Numbered from the stretch's first letter, positions 1 to 10,820 are shown. The stretch: 64,000 bases of DNA from Protopterus annectens (GCF_019279795.1 NC_056744.1:1511727310-1511791309), one strand, 5' to 3'. Numbers and translations: made by a program. Notes: generated from the letters alone by a model not told the origin.

Positions 1-1480
1 ATAATTCTAAGTGAAACAGTTGGCTTAGTGTTTAGTTTGCTAACTTGTATTTGTGTATCATACTTTATTGCAGACTTAAAATCAGGGATGTCACCATATT
101 TCCCCTACCATTTTTTTCCAAAATTCTTAAATTATTCATTCTGAGTCTGTATTTTTTTATGTCTTGTCACATTTATGTTTTTTTTAAGCAAATAATAAAT
201 ATTCAGAACCCTTTTCCTTCATTTCCCATCTACATTTACTTTTGTCAAAAAAATGTCCGTGCCTTTTATTTTTTGCTCATGTTTTGTAAAGCATCCTTTG
301 TAATTTCCATGTGTTTAGAAAATATTGTTGAATGTTTTCCAATGTCATTTTGATTAAGTAATCTGATTATTTTGCTTTGAATGTGAACCACAATGTCTCA
401 GCATACATTTAAACCAAAATTATTAGCAAAATTCATATTTGAGTCTAGAAATATTTATTTATTGTATAATGATCAGCAAACAAATATAGGCAGCTTTCAT
501 TTTCTTGCAATACCTTCTTCAGTATGTTATTGCAACAGTAAATAACAAACCCTATAGGCAAATGGCCACAATACCACCAAATCATATATTTACATTTGTA
601 TACATAGAGCAAAATATCCAAAAAATCTGTATTAGTGAATTTAGAAAGAAAAAATAACTTACTTTATAATACGAGTAACATGTTCAAACATAGCATTTTT
701 AAAGGCAGTATCGGAAACTATGCATATTAATAAGTAAATGCACATATCAGAATGGTTTATATAAAAGAAAATAAAACATTCTTATCATAAAGTAAAGCTA
801 TTCCGCATAAACAAAAACAGTAATAGTAAACAGCATCGACATTTTCTAAAAAATATACTTATGTTACAATGCCCTCTAGTGGGCAAGCTCATTTTGCATA
901 CTTATCTGAAATAAATATTAATACAAAATGAATAAAGTGTATCATATACACATATCCGAATAAACAGCTGAATTAAAATTAACAAAGTGAACCAATTATT
1001 CTGAAATCATAAAAAGTGACATTTGAAGTCCAGATCTAGATAAGTTATTCTATGATATTTACAACTGTTTATACACATTCAACTTGCAGAATCAGTTCCT
1101 GAGATGTATGTCCTTAGTTCTTTATTTGTAATTCTTTTTTTCATATTTTTTGTTGTTTTAATAGAAAATAGAATAGCAACTCTGATTTCAACAATTGCTT
1201 AAACTGAAACATGAAAACAATGATCTGATGAAGCCATAAATATATATAATCAACAAATTTAAGATCAATAAACTATACAAAACTATTTACAAAAGTCCTA
1301 CAAACCTAACAAGAGGCAATATGTAGTTGAGTTTAAATAACAGGGAAATTTAAACAAATTGATAAAAACAAGTTAGAGGATCTAAAAAGAAAAAGAAAGA
1401 GATAAAGAAGGAAGCTGTGGTGGGTAATGAGACCTATGTTCTTAAAATTATTTCCACATCAAAGATATCCAGTATGTATC
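1..1480. other. AT-rich DNA without a recognisable gene
   Basis: No coding region is supported. A 102-codon open frame at 45-353 (plus) is rich in F, I and Y, as expected from AT-rich DNA, and shows no domain. On the minus strand at about 485-530 there is CTGAAGAAG followed 16 bases later by GAAAGC, which resembles the hammerhead-like motif of the PLE termini elsewhere in the window, but its stem II does not pair well, so I do not call it. The stretch nearest 1,480 may include the 3' untranslated part of the L1-type LINE that follows. Confidence 0.5.
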
Positions 1481-1486
1481 ACAGGG

Positions 1487-2935
1487 TTAGTGCAGAATGA
1501 GGTGAAATGGTATATTCCAATGTTCAATAAAATGTGCATGAGCTTTTTGATTAAACATCAGAAGCTTATGAGCTGATAAATAACTGATTGCCATTTGTTT
1601 GACTCCTCTCCAAGTGAGCGAGGGTCTGTCCTTCCAGTTTAATGTAGCATAAAGTTTAATAAGGGGGAATAATGTGATTAGAATGTGTATTTGTAACTTT
1701 GTCAGACCAGGTGGAGGTATATGTAGTATCGCAATTCCCATGAGAGGGTAGCTTTCTCATAACCCATCTTTTGGAGTTTAAGTCTTAGAGAGCACCACAG
1801 TTTATAGGAACATTTACAACTCCAAAATTGTGGAGAACATCAGCTCTTTAAAGTTCACAGTAAGGACAGAAGGGGGAGAATGAAGGGTTACATTTATTTA
1901 TGTTGGCAGGAGTGAGGTATGTATTGTTAATAATCTTAATTTGTGTGTATCTGAGTATTTGAAGGGGATTGATTTAGAAGTTAGTTGGATAGATTGCATT
2001 ATTTGACTATTTGAGATTCTGGATTTAAGTTGGTCCAGTAATTTGAAAAAATAACCTCATTCTGATATCTAATTGAAGCAATTAGTTTATGTGTTAGAGA
2101 TCATTTTCTGCTTCATTGACAATACCGTACAGATAGTTTGACAAGTTTTAATGCCTTTATCATCTAGACTGGGGATAAGTAAAATTTTAGAACAGAGTTC
2201 CCTTAATTGTCTTAGAATGCTGGTGTAGCTCCTAAGGAGATTAAGTGAAGCTCTCAAATCTGAGACAGATTGGTCCCAGAAGGGGTAGAAGTTGAGTACT
2301 TGATACTCTGATAAAAGTGGGAAGTTATTTAAGTTTAACATAGAATTGTTAAGTTTTAAATTTGGGTTGAGGTGTAATGGTTGCAAGATTGTGAAAGCAT
2401 AGGATAGGTTCAAAGATTCAATTCATTTTTGTAAGTTAATTATACTTTTCTTTGGGAAATGTGTATTTTTGAATTTTTCACACTCGCTTTATTCAGGAAG
2501 GGGATGGCTTTGGTATTAAAATTATGGGACTTAACATATTTATAAAATAGTTCTATCCAGGGAGGGGACTATGAATTCCTACTTGGGTTATAGTCTGATA
2601 TTACTGTTAGTCTGCTACTGTTAATTATGCCATAGTATAATCTGAAGTTGTGAAAGTTTAATTCCCCTTTATCATTATGGCATATCAACCTTTGGTAAGA
2701 AATTCTAACTGATTGAGAAGACCATATGAATTTGGCAAGGGGTGAATGTAGTCTTTTAAAGAAATTGCTATTGACAGTCATCTGAGAGGTAGTAAAGATA
2801 TATAGTAGCCTTGGTAAGATGTTCTTCTGAAGAATTGCTATTTTTTGATAGGAAGGGTAGTTGAAGCTTGTTACATCTAATGCAATCCTGTTGTAAGATT
2901 AACCACAGACTGCTGATATTATTTTAGTAGAATGT
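1487..2935 (-). pseudogene. L1/Tx1-type LINE ORF2, C-terminal half (decayed)
   Basis: Minus-strand frames spell the region downstream of the L1-type reverse transcriptase. At about 2,560-2,870 there is a KIAILQKNILPRLLYIF-like stretch, then KFIW and FHNFRLYY, the usual L1/Tx1 order after the polymerase domain. At 1,487-1,741 a W-K-D-R...W segment resembles the L1 C-terminus and ends at a stop. Frames are broken by several stops and shifts, so it is a dead copy. The upstream polymerase half lies at 9,645-10,440; the CR1-like LINE between them is inserted in this element. Assignment rests on motif order, not on a search; Tx1 versus L1 proper is not resolved. Confidence 0.65.
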
Positions 2936-3150
2936 ATTAGGGTCTTATTGGTTCATAGGTTCATAGGTTGGTACTAGGCTATCGGCCCTAGGGCCTATAC
3001 AGGCCTAGCCATAACAATTCCCTGGCCATTTTTTCCCCACAATATTTATTCCCTGGACCCCTGTCTAGCAGGGTGACTGACATGATCCCCGGGGTGAATT
3101 TCCTCTCTCCCATCCAGTCATCAAGGTTCCTTTTGAAGAGGGCCAAAGAT

Positions 3151-3763
3151 ACACTGTATTTGACATGTATGGGCAGTCAATTCCAGAGTTTGGGGAGTCA
3201 CTGGGTCAGGAACCTAACCCTCCAGCATGTTTTGTTCATTATGATGACACGGTTTTGATCCCTGGAGCTTGTGTCTCTGAGGGATTGGGATTTCTCTAAG
3301 TGTAGCATGTCCAACAGCTCTGGGTTTGACATGGCCTTGTATGTTAAACAGAGATTGCCTCTGAGTAGATGATATGTGACGGAGTATAGCTGGAGTTTTT
3401 TTAGAGGGTCAGCATATGGCATCTGCTTTAGGCCTGTGATTCTTTTAGTGAGGAATTATTGTGGCCTTTCCAGTTGTTGCAGATGTCTTGAGAGGTACAT
3501 ACCAAACGGGGTTTTCTATTCTATAATGGGTCTAATGAGGGATGAGTACAGTGGGACAATGACCTCCTTTTTTTCTGGATGGAAAGCCCTTAGTGATGAG
3601 GTGTGCCACATAGAAGGATTTCCTGATTGTTGCGGCGATGTGGTTATCCAAGGTGAGACCACTGTCCACCTGTGTCCCTAAGTCTCTTATCACACTTTTG
3701 GTGTTTACTGCACTGCCACCTATGTGGTAATTCATGAGTACATGTTTTTTTTCCCAAAGGGGA

Positions 3764-3810
<47 letters not shown>

Positions 3811-4076
3811 CTTGGCATTGAGCATGAGCCCATGGCTTTGGCACCAAGCATCTGTTTCTGTAAGGCTCTTTTGTAGAATATCCACATCATTTGCGGATTC
3901 ACTAATGGCTCCCAGTTTACAGTCATCTGTGAACTTTGTTAGCCAGAGTCCCTTAGTGTTGGCCTGTATTTCAGAGAAGTAGATGCCAAACATGAGCGGT
4001 CCCAGGACTGAACCCTGAGGTACTCCACTTGTCACTTGTCTGGAGCTGGATTTGGAGTTGGCTACTTTTACAGTGT
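3151..4076 (-). repeat. Left copy of the long direct duplication flanking PLE 1
   Basis: These 926 bases of LINE sequence (RT C-terminal part) recur at 6,956-7,897. Spot comparison across the whole length finds no difference except the length of an internal TA tract (41 versus 57 bases), which accounts for the 926/942 size difference. The segment begins ACACTGTA and ends TACAGTGT, the same octamer on opposite strands. It directly abuts the PLE on its inner side and unique LINE sequence on its outer side. Confidence 0.95.
3768..3808. repeat. (TA)n microsatellite, 41 bases
   Basis: Uninterrupted TA run inside the left duplicated segment. It produces long I-Y open frames on the minus strand that are not genuine protein. 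Confidence 0.98.
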
Positions 4077-4169
4077 AACCAACGAAAAGAACCAACCAGC
4101 ATAGACAAATGAGGTAGGCAGACCAAAAAACTCCAACGCAAGTAAAGGTAAACGTATATTTAATAAAAA

Positions 4170-4208
4170 CGTTTTCGCTCCTAGCCAAACCCAAGAGCTT
4201 CTTCAGAC
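4170..4208 (-). ncRNA. Hammerhead-ribozyme-like motif in PLE 1 3' region
   Basis: Sense strand (minus): core CUGAAGA, an extra A, a stem II that can form GCUCUU with AGGAGC, then GAAA and the palindrome AACGUU followed by U. Hammerhead ribozymes in PLE terminal repeats are established; they cleave after an NUH triplet. Stem I pairing is weak in this copy. The element's RNA may be processed here, but activity is inferred from the core only. Confidence 0.6.
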
Positions 4209-4741
4209 AATACAAAAAAGCGCCAAATGACTTTTATATAACAAATACATGATGTCATTTCCTGTACGATTCCAAGTTAAACATGTTTCTTAAAAAACAA
4301 TTTTTTAAAAAAATATATATATGGTAAAAATATATATATATATGTAAATGTTTATGTTAAAAGGAGATGTTTTATTACCATATTAATTAAAACATATAGT
4401 GATACCCTTAATGAAATTTAATGGGAACCATAATTTTAATATTTTAATAATACCTCCATATGGTACCTCACTTAAATCCTAAGACGGGACAGTACCAAAT
4501 ACTCGATGGCTTAAAAAAATAATAAAATAATAATAAAGTAAGGTGGTTCCTTTATAACCTATTTAATTATATCATTTGTGGTTAAACCAATACACGCCCA
4601 ATCAAATAGACTAGGTTTACCCACAAGACATTTGAAAAAAATACCACTTAAACAAAGTATCCCATAAAGGGTTGTCACAGAATTGGTTTACATATATACA
4701 AAATTTCATATAACTCCAAAAATAAGAATCAAAAGGTGGTA

Positions 4742-6955
4742 TCATTTCCTAAGGTAACTTTTATATTTTAAGATGATAGATATATTACACAGGTCATTTA
4801 GACCAGGTGGAGAAAAGGCGTTCAATAGCAACTGCCATTCTAATTCTTTTAATTCCAGGAGTAGTGGTTGAGGACCCCCCCTAACCCCTACTTTCACACC
4901 ATCAATCCCCATAAAAGAAAAACTATGTCCTATATTATCTAGAACATGTTTAGAAAGGGCATTGTCAGTTTTTTTATTTTTTATTGCATAATTGTGTTGG
5001 TAAACACGGTCCCGCAATCTGCGGTCCGTTTTTCCAACATAAAATGCCGGACAGCAATTACAGAAAGCAATGTAAATAATGGACCTAGACTCACAATAAT
5101 ACTTCTGTCTAATGTGAAATTTTTCACCCCTAATCTTGAATGAATTTCCTGTTCTTAAAAGCCTGCACCAGTTGCAGAACCCACACTGAAATGTGCCAGT
5201 CTGTCTAGACACCTCACAGGGTGTATTTTCATTTTGTAAAAGTTCCTTTAAGTTCTTACCTCTTTTAAATGTAAACCCAGGGAAATCACCTAAAATGTCA
5301 AAAAGGTGACTGTTGTTTGCAATGAACTCCCAGTTTTTCTTGACTATACTGCACATACTATAGATGTGTTTATTATAGGTTAAAATAAACCTATTTTTGA
5401 ACTCCGCTTCTGGGGGGCTAGAAACATGATCTATATTAGACTGTTCAATCAAGGGAGGGTCTTCTGCATCTTCACCTAAGTCTACTACAATCTCCATAGA
5501 GTTTTGATGATTTCTCTGCATAGCCCCCTGCAGGAGTGGTTTGTAAAACCCTATGTTCCTTTTGAAAGAAACCTCACCAATAAGGTTATCCAAAAAATCA
5601 GAGGGGTAACCCCGATTTAGAAACATATTCCTAAGGGTGATACACTCCTCTTCAAAGTCAATGAGAGTGCTACACATGCGTGTCGCTCTCACTAATTGGC
5701 CTTTGAAGATGGACTTCTTCTGGTTCAAGGGGTGGTTACTAGAGAAGTGAAGAAAGGCATTGCAATAGGTATTCTTCCTAAAGATCTTAGAACGAAAGCA
5801 GTTGTTGTCAATATCTTTAACAAGTTTCACATCTAGATATTCAACTTCACTTGTTGAAAAATTATGGGTGAATGTTAAGAACGGACATGATTCATTCATG
5901 TAGTTCACCAAATTAGTTGCCATGTCAGAGTTCCCATCAAGGAGGACAAATGCATCATCTAGGAACCTAGTGTAAAATATTGAGGCCTGCTTAAAGGGAG
6001 GATATTCAAAGAGAAATTTCTTTTCCCAATAGGCCACCACTAGGTTCGCCACACTGCCACCACATGGTGATCCCATAGCTATACCCCTTTTCTGGATGTA
6101 ATGTTCATTATTAAAAATGAAAAAATTTGATGACAAAATAATATCAAGTAAGGTAGTGACCACATATATCTCGTCCTTTGGGGCTTTCATATCAATAAGC
6201 ATTAATTCCACCCATTCTACAGCTTCGAGATGTGGAATAGAGGTGTACAAATCGACCACATCGATGGTCAAGAAGCTGTAAGAAGGATTAAATGGAATGG
6301 TGTTAATAGCATTTAAAAAGGACCACGAGTCTTTACAGATTTGAGGAATGGTCTTAAGGTATTTACATAAGATGTGGTCAACTACCTTAGCACTGGGGTG
6401 GGTGATACAACATCTCCCATCTACTAGTGCACGCATAGGGGGATCCTCTAAGTTTTTATGTATCTTAGGGATACCAAACATGATGGGAACTCTGGGGAAG
6501 GATATATTAATGTAATCAAACGTATCAATATCTACCTTCCCTTCAATGAATAGATCTCTCAGGTAACCTTTTATTCTGTTGTATTGACCTGTAATCTCAT
6601 TTACAGAGGACTTCTCATAGGCTGGGTTATCCAAAATTTTTTGCATTTTTGATACATAATCGGCCTTTTCTAGGATAACCAAGCCACCACCCTTGTCAGG
6701 CTTGATAACTCTAATTGGTGAATTACACAAATTTTTCAAACAAGTTCTTTGATCAGAAGTAATATTGCTATTAGCATCAAACCAACCTATTTTTTTAAAC
6801 AAATGTCTAAGGTCCAATTCACAAGCATACTCAAATGACTGCAAAGTAGGGTGGAGGGGGGGATTAAACACACTTAATAACTTGAAAGGTGGTTTTTCTT
6901 TGCATATTCCACCATTGAACAGTACCTTAAGGTTCATGCCTCGTACAAAGCATTT
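4742..6955 (-). CDS. PLE 1 reverse transcriptase / GIY-YIG endonuclease (partial, N-terminus missing)
   Basis: The open frame runs from 7,006 to 4,742 (754 codons) but its first 17 codons are flanking LINE DNA read by chance; the PLE part begins at 6,955. Numbering from 7,006: DKGGG near 104-108; RT motif A TIDVVDLYTSIP near 247-258; motif B GIAMGSP near 308-314; motif C TRFLDDAF near 346-353; EYLDV near 389-393. After a linker come a CGFCNWC cysteine cluster near 608-614 and the GIY-YIG nuclease near 643-735 (IYIAFC...AFYVGKTDRRLRDRVYQH), with the catalytic-type R and H/Y residues visible. RT copies element RNA; the nuclease nicks target DNA. No internal stop, so activity is possible if a full N-terminus existed. 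Family is certain; clade (Neptune/Poseidon/Penelope) is not. Confidence 0.9.
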   Translation of the reverse strand, partial: KCFVRGMNLKVLFNGGICKEKPPFKLLSVFNPPLHPTLQSFEYACELDLRHLFKKIGWFDANSNITSDQRTCLKNLCNSPIRVIKPDKGGGLVILEKADYVSKMQKILDNPAYEKSSVNEITGQYNRIKGYLRDLFIEGKVDIDTFDYINISFPRVPIMFGIPKIHKNLEDPPMRALVDGRCCITHPSAKVVDHILCKYLKTIPQICKDSWSFLNAINTIPFNPSYSFLTIDVVDLYTSIPHLEAVEWVELMLIDMKAPKDEIYVVTTLLDIILSSNFFIFNNEHYIQKRGIAMGSPCGGSVANLVVAYWEKKFLFEYPPFKQASIFYTRFLDDAFVLLDGNSDMATNLVNYMNESCPFLTFTHNFSTSEVEYLDVKLVKDIDNNCFRSKIFRKNTYCNAFLHFSSNHPLNQKKSIFKGQLVRATRMCSTLIDFEEECITLRNMFLNRGYPSDFLDNLIGEVSFKRNIGFYKPLLQGAMQRNHQNSMEIVVDLGEDAEDPPLIEQSNIDHVSSPPEAEFKNRFILTYNKHIYSMCSIVKKNWEFIANNSHLFDILGDFPGFTFKRGKNLKELLQNENTPCEVSRQTGTFQCGFCNWCRLLRTGNSFKIRGEKFHIRQKYYCESRSIIYIAFCNCCPAFYVGKTDRRLRDRVYQHNYAIKNKKTDNALSKHVLDNIGHSFSFMGIDGVKVGVRGGPQPLLLELKELEWQLLLNAFSPPGLNDLCNISIILKYKSYLRK

Positions 6956-7568
6956 ACACTGTATTTGACATGTATGGGCAGTCAATTCCAGAGTTTGGGG
7001 AGTCACTGGGTCAGGAACCTAACCCTCCAGCATGTTTTGTTCATTATGATGACACGGTTTTGATCCCTGGAGCTTGTGTCTCTGAGGGATTGGGATTTCT
7101 CTAAGTGTAGCATGTCCAACAGCTCTGGGTTTGACATGGCCTTGTATGTTAAACAGAGATTGCCTCTGAGTAGATGATATGTGACGGAGTATAGCTGGAG
7201 TTTTTTTAGAGGGTCAGCATATGGCATCTGCTTTAGGCCTGTGATTCTTTTAGTGAGGAATTATTGTGGCCTTTCCAGTTGTTGCAGATGTCTTGAGAGG
7301 TACATACCAAACGGGGTTTTCTATTCTATAATGGGTCTAATGAGGGATGAGTACAGTGGGACAATGACCTCCTTTTTTTCTGGATGGAAAGCCCTTAGTG
7401 ATGAGGTGTGCCACATAGAAGGATTTCCTGATTGTTGCGGCGATGTGGTTATCCAAGGTGAGACCACTGTCCACCTGTGTCCCTAAGTCTCTTATCACAC
7501 TTTTGGTGTTTACTGCACTGCCACCTATGTGGTAATTCATGAGTACATGTTTTTTTTCCCAAAGGGGA

Positions 7569-7631
<63 letters not shown>

Positions 7632-7897
7632 CTTGGCATTGAGCATGAGCCCATGGCTTTGGCACCAAGCATCTGTTTCTGTAAGGCTCTTTTGTAGAAT
7701 ATCCACATCATTTGCGGATTCACTAATGGCTCCCAGTTTACAGTCATCTGTGAACTTTGTTAGCCAGAGTCCCTTAGTGTTGGCCTGTATTTCAGAGAAG
7801 TAGATGCCAAACATGAGCGGTCCCAGGACTGAACCCTGAGGTACTCCACTTGTCACTTGTCTGGAGCTGGATTTGGAGTTGGCTACTTTTACAGTGT
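6956..7897 (-). repeat. Right copy of the long direct duplication flanking PLE 1
   Basis: Second copy of 3,151-4,076. On its outer side the LINE continues without a break into the RT core, while the left copy continues outward into the LINE C-terminus, so removing the PLE plus one copy restores one continuous LINE. That makes the duplication a target-site duplication in form, although far longer than usual for retroelements. Confidence 0.95.
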
Positions 7898-8190
7898 GGA
7901 TTCTGTCAGTAAGCCAGTTGACAACCCATCAAGTGATGTAGGGACTTAATGCTCAGCTTAGTAAGTTTATCTGTGATTCCAGAGTGGGAGATGGTGTCAA
8001 AGGCCTTGGTGAGGTCCAGATAGGCTGTGTGGACTGCTTTACCCTTGTCCACAGCTCTGGAGATTGATTCAAAGAAGTCATTCAGGTTCAGGAGATAAGA
8101 TCGACCCTTCACAAACCCAAACTGGGTGGGGTCCATTGTTTGAAGGTTGCCAATGTCTTTGTTTATAAGTTGGATAATAATATGTTCCAT
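7572..8190 (-). pseudogene. LINE copy A reverse transcriptase core
   Basis: Two overlapping minus-strand frames give the polymerase core. Motif A appears as YLDLTKAFDTI (about 7,985-8,020), motif B as TSGVPQGSVLGP (about 7,820-7,856) and motif C as KFTDDCKLG (about 7,735-7,765), with TDD where the family usually has ADD. The frames are joined only through shifts and a (TA)n tract interrupts the reading frame just after motif C, coding a meaningless I-Y repeat. The enzyme would copy LINE RNA at a nicked target, but this copy cannot make an intact protein. Confidence 0.85.
7573..7629. repeat. (TA)n microsatellite, 57 bases
   Basis: The same TA run as at 3,768-3,808 but 16 bases longer. It is the only clear difference between the two copies of the duplicated segment, as expected for recent duplicates with a fast-mutating repeat. 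Confidence 0.98.
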
Positions 8191-8199
8191 GGTCTTGCA

Positions 8200-8711
8200 G
8201 ATCAGGCTCGTAGTTCCCAGGATCCAAGGTGGATCCCCCCTTGTGGAGTGAGATCACCGTAGCTGTGTGCCACTCAGTGGGCACGATGTCTGAGGTGAGG
8301 TGCCATTTCATTTTGTAGTTCATGTAGTACACAGCCCGGGATGTCGTCTGGTCCCATGGATGCTGTATTCTTAGCTTTGGAGATTGCGGTTTACCTGTGT
8401 TGCCGTTATTACCAGAATTTGGCAATCTTTCAGTAGAAGGGGGTAAAGATGGCACTGAATCGATCTGCCAGGATATTGGCAATATCCTTGGGATCAGTAT
8501 ATTTAATGCCATTCTGTTGTAGCTCAGAGCAGATCTGAGCATTGCCATTTAGATTCTTGACATAACTATGGAATGCCTTGTGGTTGTCTTTGGAATCTTT
8601 GTCAATTTTATTTTCGTAACTAGCTTTAGAGGATTTTATGAGGGATCTCAGCTTCTTAGTGAGGCTGGTAAGGGAGTTTTTTGCATCCTGGGATTTTCCT
8701 CTTTTCTGCAA
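8200..8711 (-). pseudogene. LINE copy A linker between endonuclease and RT
   Basis: Minus-strand frames (8,430-8,711 and 8,078-8,548) match in order the basic linker found between endonuclease and RT in this LINE family: a K-rich helix, NHKAFHSYVKNLNG, then IANILADRFSAIFTP. The same linker is seen in copy B (18,037-18,315) with closely similar residues, which confirms they are one family. A frameshift at about 8,450 separates the two frames. No independent function is proposed. Confidence 0.8.
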
Positions 8712-8874
8712 CAGTTTCTTCCTTTTGTTGTAAAGTTTGTTTATGGCAGGGGACTACCAGATTGGCTTCCTTTTTTTGGAGAAGAGCATCTTATTTCTAT
8801 TTAGGATGCCATGATTCGTGCATGAGTGGATGTGCTCGTACAGTGTCTTAGTGTAGGATTCAGCAGTCGAATTT

Positions 8875-9640
8875 TCAGTTCCTGTCTGCATGGGTGTCAT
8901 AAAGTTTGTCACTTCTGACTTGAGTAGCATGAAGTTGGCTTTGAAGAAGTTTTTTTACAGAGGTTTCCTTACTGGGGGCTGGGGGAGGGATGTGGATGTC
9001 AAGGGTGATTAGCTTATGGTCAGACCTGACCAATGAGTGGGTGACCATAGGTGTGGAGCATCGATTTCCCATGTTGGTAATGACCAGGTCTAGGATATTG
9101 GAGCCCCTGGTGGCACTATGAATTAGCTGACCAGGGGGTTGGAGTTTATGAATTCCAAGAACAGTTGGGCAAAGGTGTTGGTACATGATTAGTTTTCCCA
9201 GTTAATGGCAGGTTAGTTGAAATCACCCAGTATGTGTGTTTGGTTACATCTTAATATTTTCCAGTATGTTTAGAAAAGTGCAGTGAGAATCTTGGGGCAT
9301 GGTGGGGGATCTGTAGGAAGTTACAATTTAGATTGCAGTCTTATGTAGTGTTAGTTGCACTTGGAGAATTTCAGATGCATTGTGTTGAGCAACTAGCCTG
9401 GTGACATGAATATCCTTGGTGAATATGGACACTCCTCACCTTTAGTGTTTCGGTCCTGGTTTGGTGGCCAAAAAGTGTGGTAAGAGTTGTAGCCTGGTAT
9501 TGCAGAGGTGCTCTCTGGAGACTTGAACCAGGTCTCAGTTACTGTACAGCTATCAATGTTCTCAATTTTTAGGAGTGCCTCGAGAAAGTGCATTTTGAAG
9601 TTTAGACTTCTAGCATTGAGTAGCATTACCTTCAGATTTT
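8875..9640 (-). pseudogene. LINE copy A APE-type endonuclease
   Basis: Minus strand. The start region at about 9,500-9,635 reads LLNARSL...VTETWF...IPGYNSYHTF, the N-terminal blocks of the APE-like nuclease that nicks target DNA for target-primed reverse transcription. The C-terminal blocks at 8,875-9,186 read NILDLVITN and RSDHKLITLD; the SDH histidine is present. Stops and shifts separate the parts. The 5' boundary near 9,640 falls at the first block of the domain, so no ORF1 is present in this copy. Confidence 0.8.
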
Positions 9641-9644
9641 GCTG

Positions 9645-10440
9645 AAAAGAAATTCCTAAATATTTCCAGGAGTGTCTTATTTTGATTTCAATTGGCCAGG
9701 AGTATAGAAAAAGTAGGTCTGGTGAATTCATTGAGAAAATTGCAAATTTGTAAAGATTTAGTTTATAATTGAAACATTTCAAAAAGATTTCAATTGAGTT
9801 TCGAATTTTCGATATGTCAGCACTTGGTAAAGTGAAATACAGGTTTATATCATCTACAAAAGCTGAGAGAACAATCCTAGTGTTATAAGGTGCTGGTACA
9901 TAGTGAAAGTTCAAGTAAGGGTTCAATATAAAGGTTAAAAAGGTATGGCGATAGCGGACTCTGTTGTCTTGTTCCATTCTTAATATTAATCCATGCAGAG
10001 GTAGTCTTGTTTATGTGCAGTGTGGTATAGGGATTAGTATATTGTGTCCTAATGATTTGAACAAAGGTTGTAGGTAATCCAAAGTAGATTAGGACTGAAA
10101 GCAGAAGGTCTAGGCTGGGTCTGGCAAAGCTTTGGAGGTGTCTACTATGAGGGAAAACATGGGATTGTGGTTTTGGTTATAAAGTTTTATTACGACATCT
10201 AGTGTGAGCATGTTGTCACAGGTTTGTCTGAATTGGTAAAACCCGATTGTCTGGGTGATACAATTATTGAGATAATGGATTTTAATCTGTTAGTCAGTAT
10301 TGTGGTGAAGATCTTAACATCTAAGTTAATTAGAGAAATGGGCCTGTAACTCCAGGGATCTTTGGGATCAGCATTTTCTTTAAGGATAAGATTAGTCTAA
10401 GAGGAATTAAAGTGAACATCCATGATAGTATTGTCTATTA
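9645..10440 (-). pseudogene. L1/Tx1-type LINE ORF2, reverse transcriptase part (decayed)
   Basis: Minus-strand frames spell RPISLINLDVKI and TILTNRL (about 10,310-10,360), PLSPYLFNLYIEPLL (about 9,910-9,955), FVDDINLYFT (about 9,830-9,860) and SWKYLGISFQ (about 9,655-9,690): L1-type RT motifs in the right order, including the FVDD catalytic box. Several stops and shifts, notably at 10,080-10,230 and 9,900, disable it. It is the upstream continuation of the element at 1,487-2,935, interrupted by the CR1-like LINE. Confidence 0.8.
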
Positions 10441-10820
10441 TTACTGAGTAATTCTTACCAACTCACTTTATTAGAAGTGCTGGACCTAATTATATTAACC
10501 CCTATAAACCTAACAACTTATCCTGAATGTTTTAAAGTATGTTTAAGCAAGGAATTAGTCTCTCTATGACATCCAATATCACTTAAGTATTCTGAGACGT
10601 TTCTTTCTTACATAAAAATCAAAATGTGAATAGGGAACTAAACAGATAAGCCAATCACAATTGCATGTGATAAGTTTGACATTATAATCATGTAAATTTG
10701 CCTAGAGATGATAATCTCTGACAGATATGAAAAGACTTCTGTAGTGTCCCTCAAGTCTGAAAAACTTCCTAGCCGAAACATGTCTCTGTTCTTGCTCCAC
10801 CTCCAGATAAACTATGTCCA
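10441..10820. other. No feature recognised
   Basis: AT-rich sequence between the L1-type remnant and the fold-back element. No supported coding frame; possible upstream sequence of the L1-type LINE. Confidence 0.4.

Larger units (their letters stand above)
4077..6955 (-). mobile_element. Penelope-like element 1 (5'-truncated)
   Basis: A 2,879-bp insert in LINE copy A, same orientation as the LINE. It encodes an uninterrupted RT-GIY-YIG protein and has about 660 bases of 3' untranslated sequence with a hammerhead-like motif near the 3' end. The 5' side opens directly inside the protein, with no 5' terminal repeat, so it is 5'-truncated. Flanked by the 926/942-bp duplication. The open frame without stops and the near-identical flanks indicate a young insertion. 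PLEs are a separate retroelement order using RT plus a GIY-YIG nuclease. Confidence 0.92.
2948..9640 (-). mobile_element. CR1-like LINE copy A (5'-truncated, split by a PLE)
   Basis: Non-LTR retrotransposon on the minus strand. Its 3' terminus (2,948-2,972) is a run of the octamer GGTTCATA, i.e. TATGAACC on the sense strand, as in CR1 clades, which end in an 8-bp repeat rather than poly(A). Upstream come the C-terminal region (3,046-3,420), the reverse transcriptase, an endonuclease-RT linker (8,200-8,711) and an APE endonuclease (8,875-9,640) that starts at LLNARSL and includes VTETWF, NILDLVITN and SDH. The element stops at the start of the endonuclease, so it is 5'-truncated. It is inserted in an L1-type LINE and interrupted by the PLE at 4,077-6,955. 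CR1 versus the related L2/Rex groups is inferred. Confidence 0.85.

Noticed and set aside
45-353. 102-codon plus frame as a gene
   Set aside because: Composition (F, I, Y, C) follows AT-rich DNA; no homologous feature or regulatory context.
480-545. Possible further PLE terminus (CTGAAGAAG...GAAAGC on the minus strand)
   Set aside because: Stem II pairs poorly and no PLE protein or duplication is found around it.
1221-1260. GATCTGATGAAGCC as a hammerhead core
   Set aside because: CUGAUGA is present, but no pairable stem II followed by GAAA within reach.
3376-3681. 101-codon plus frames at 3,376 and 7,181
   Set aside because: Antisense shadows of the LINE C-terminal coding region in the duplicated segment; they are identical because the segment is duplicated.
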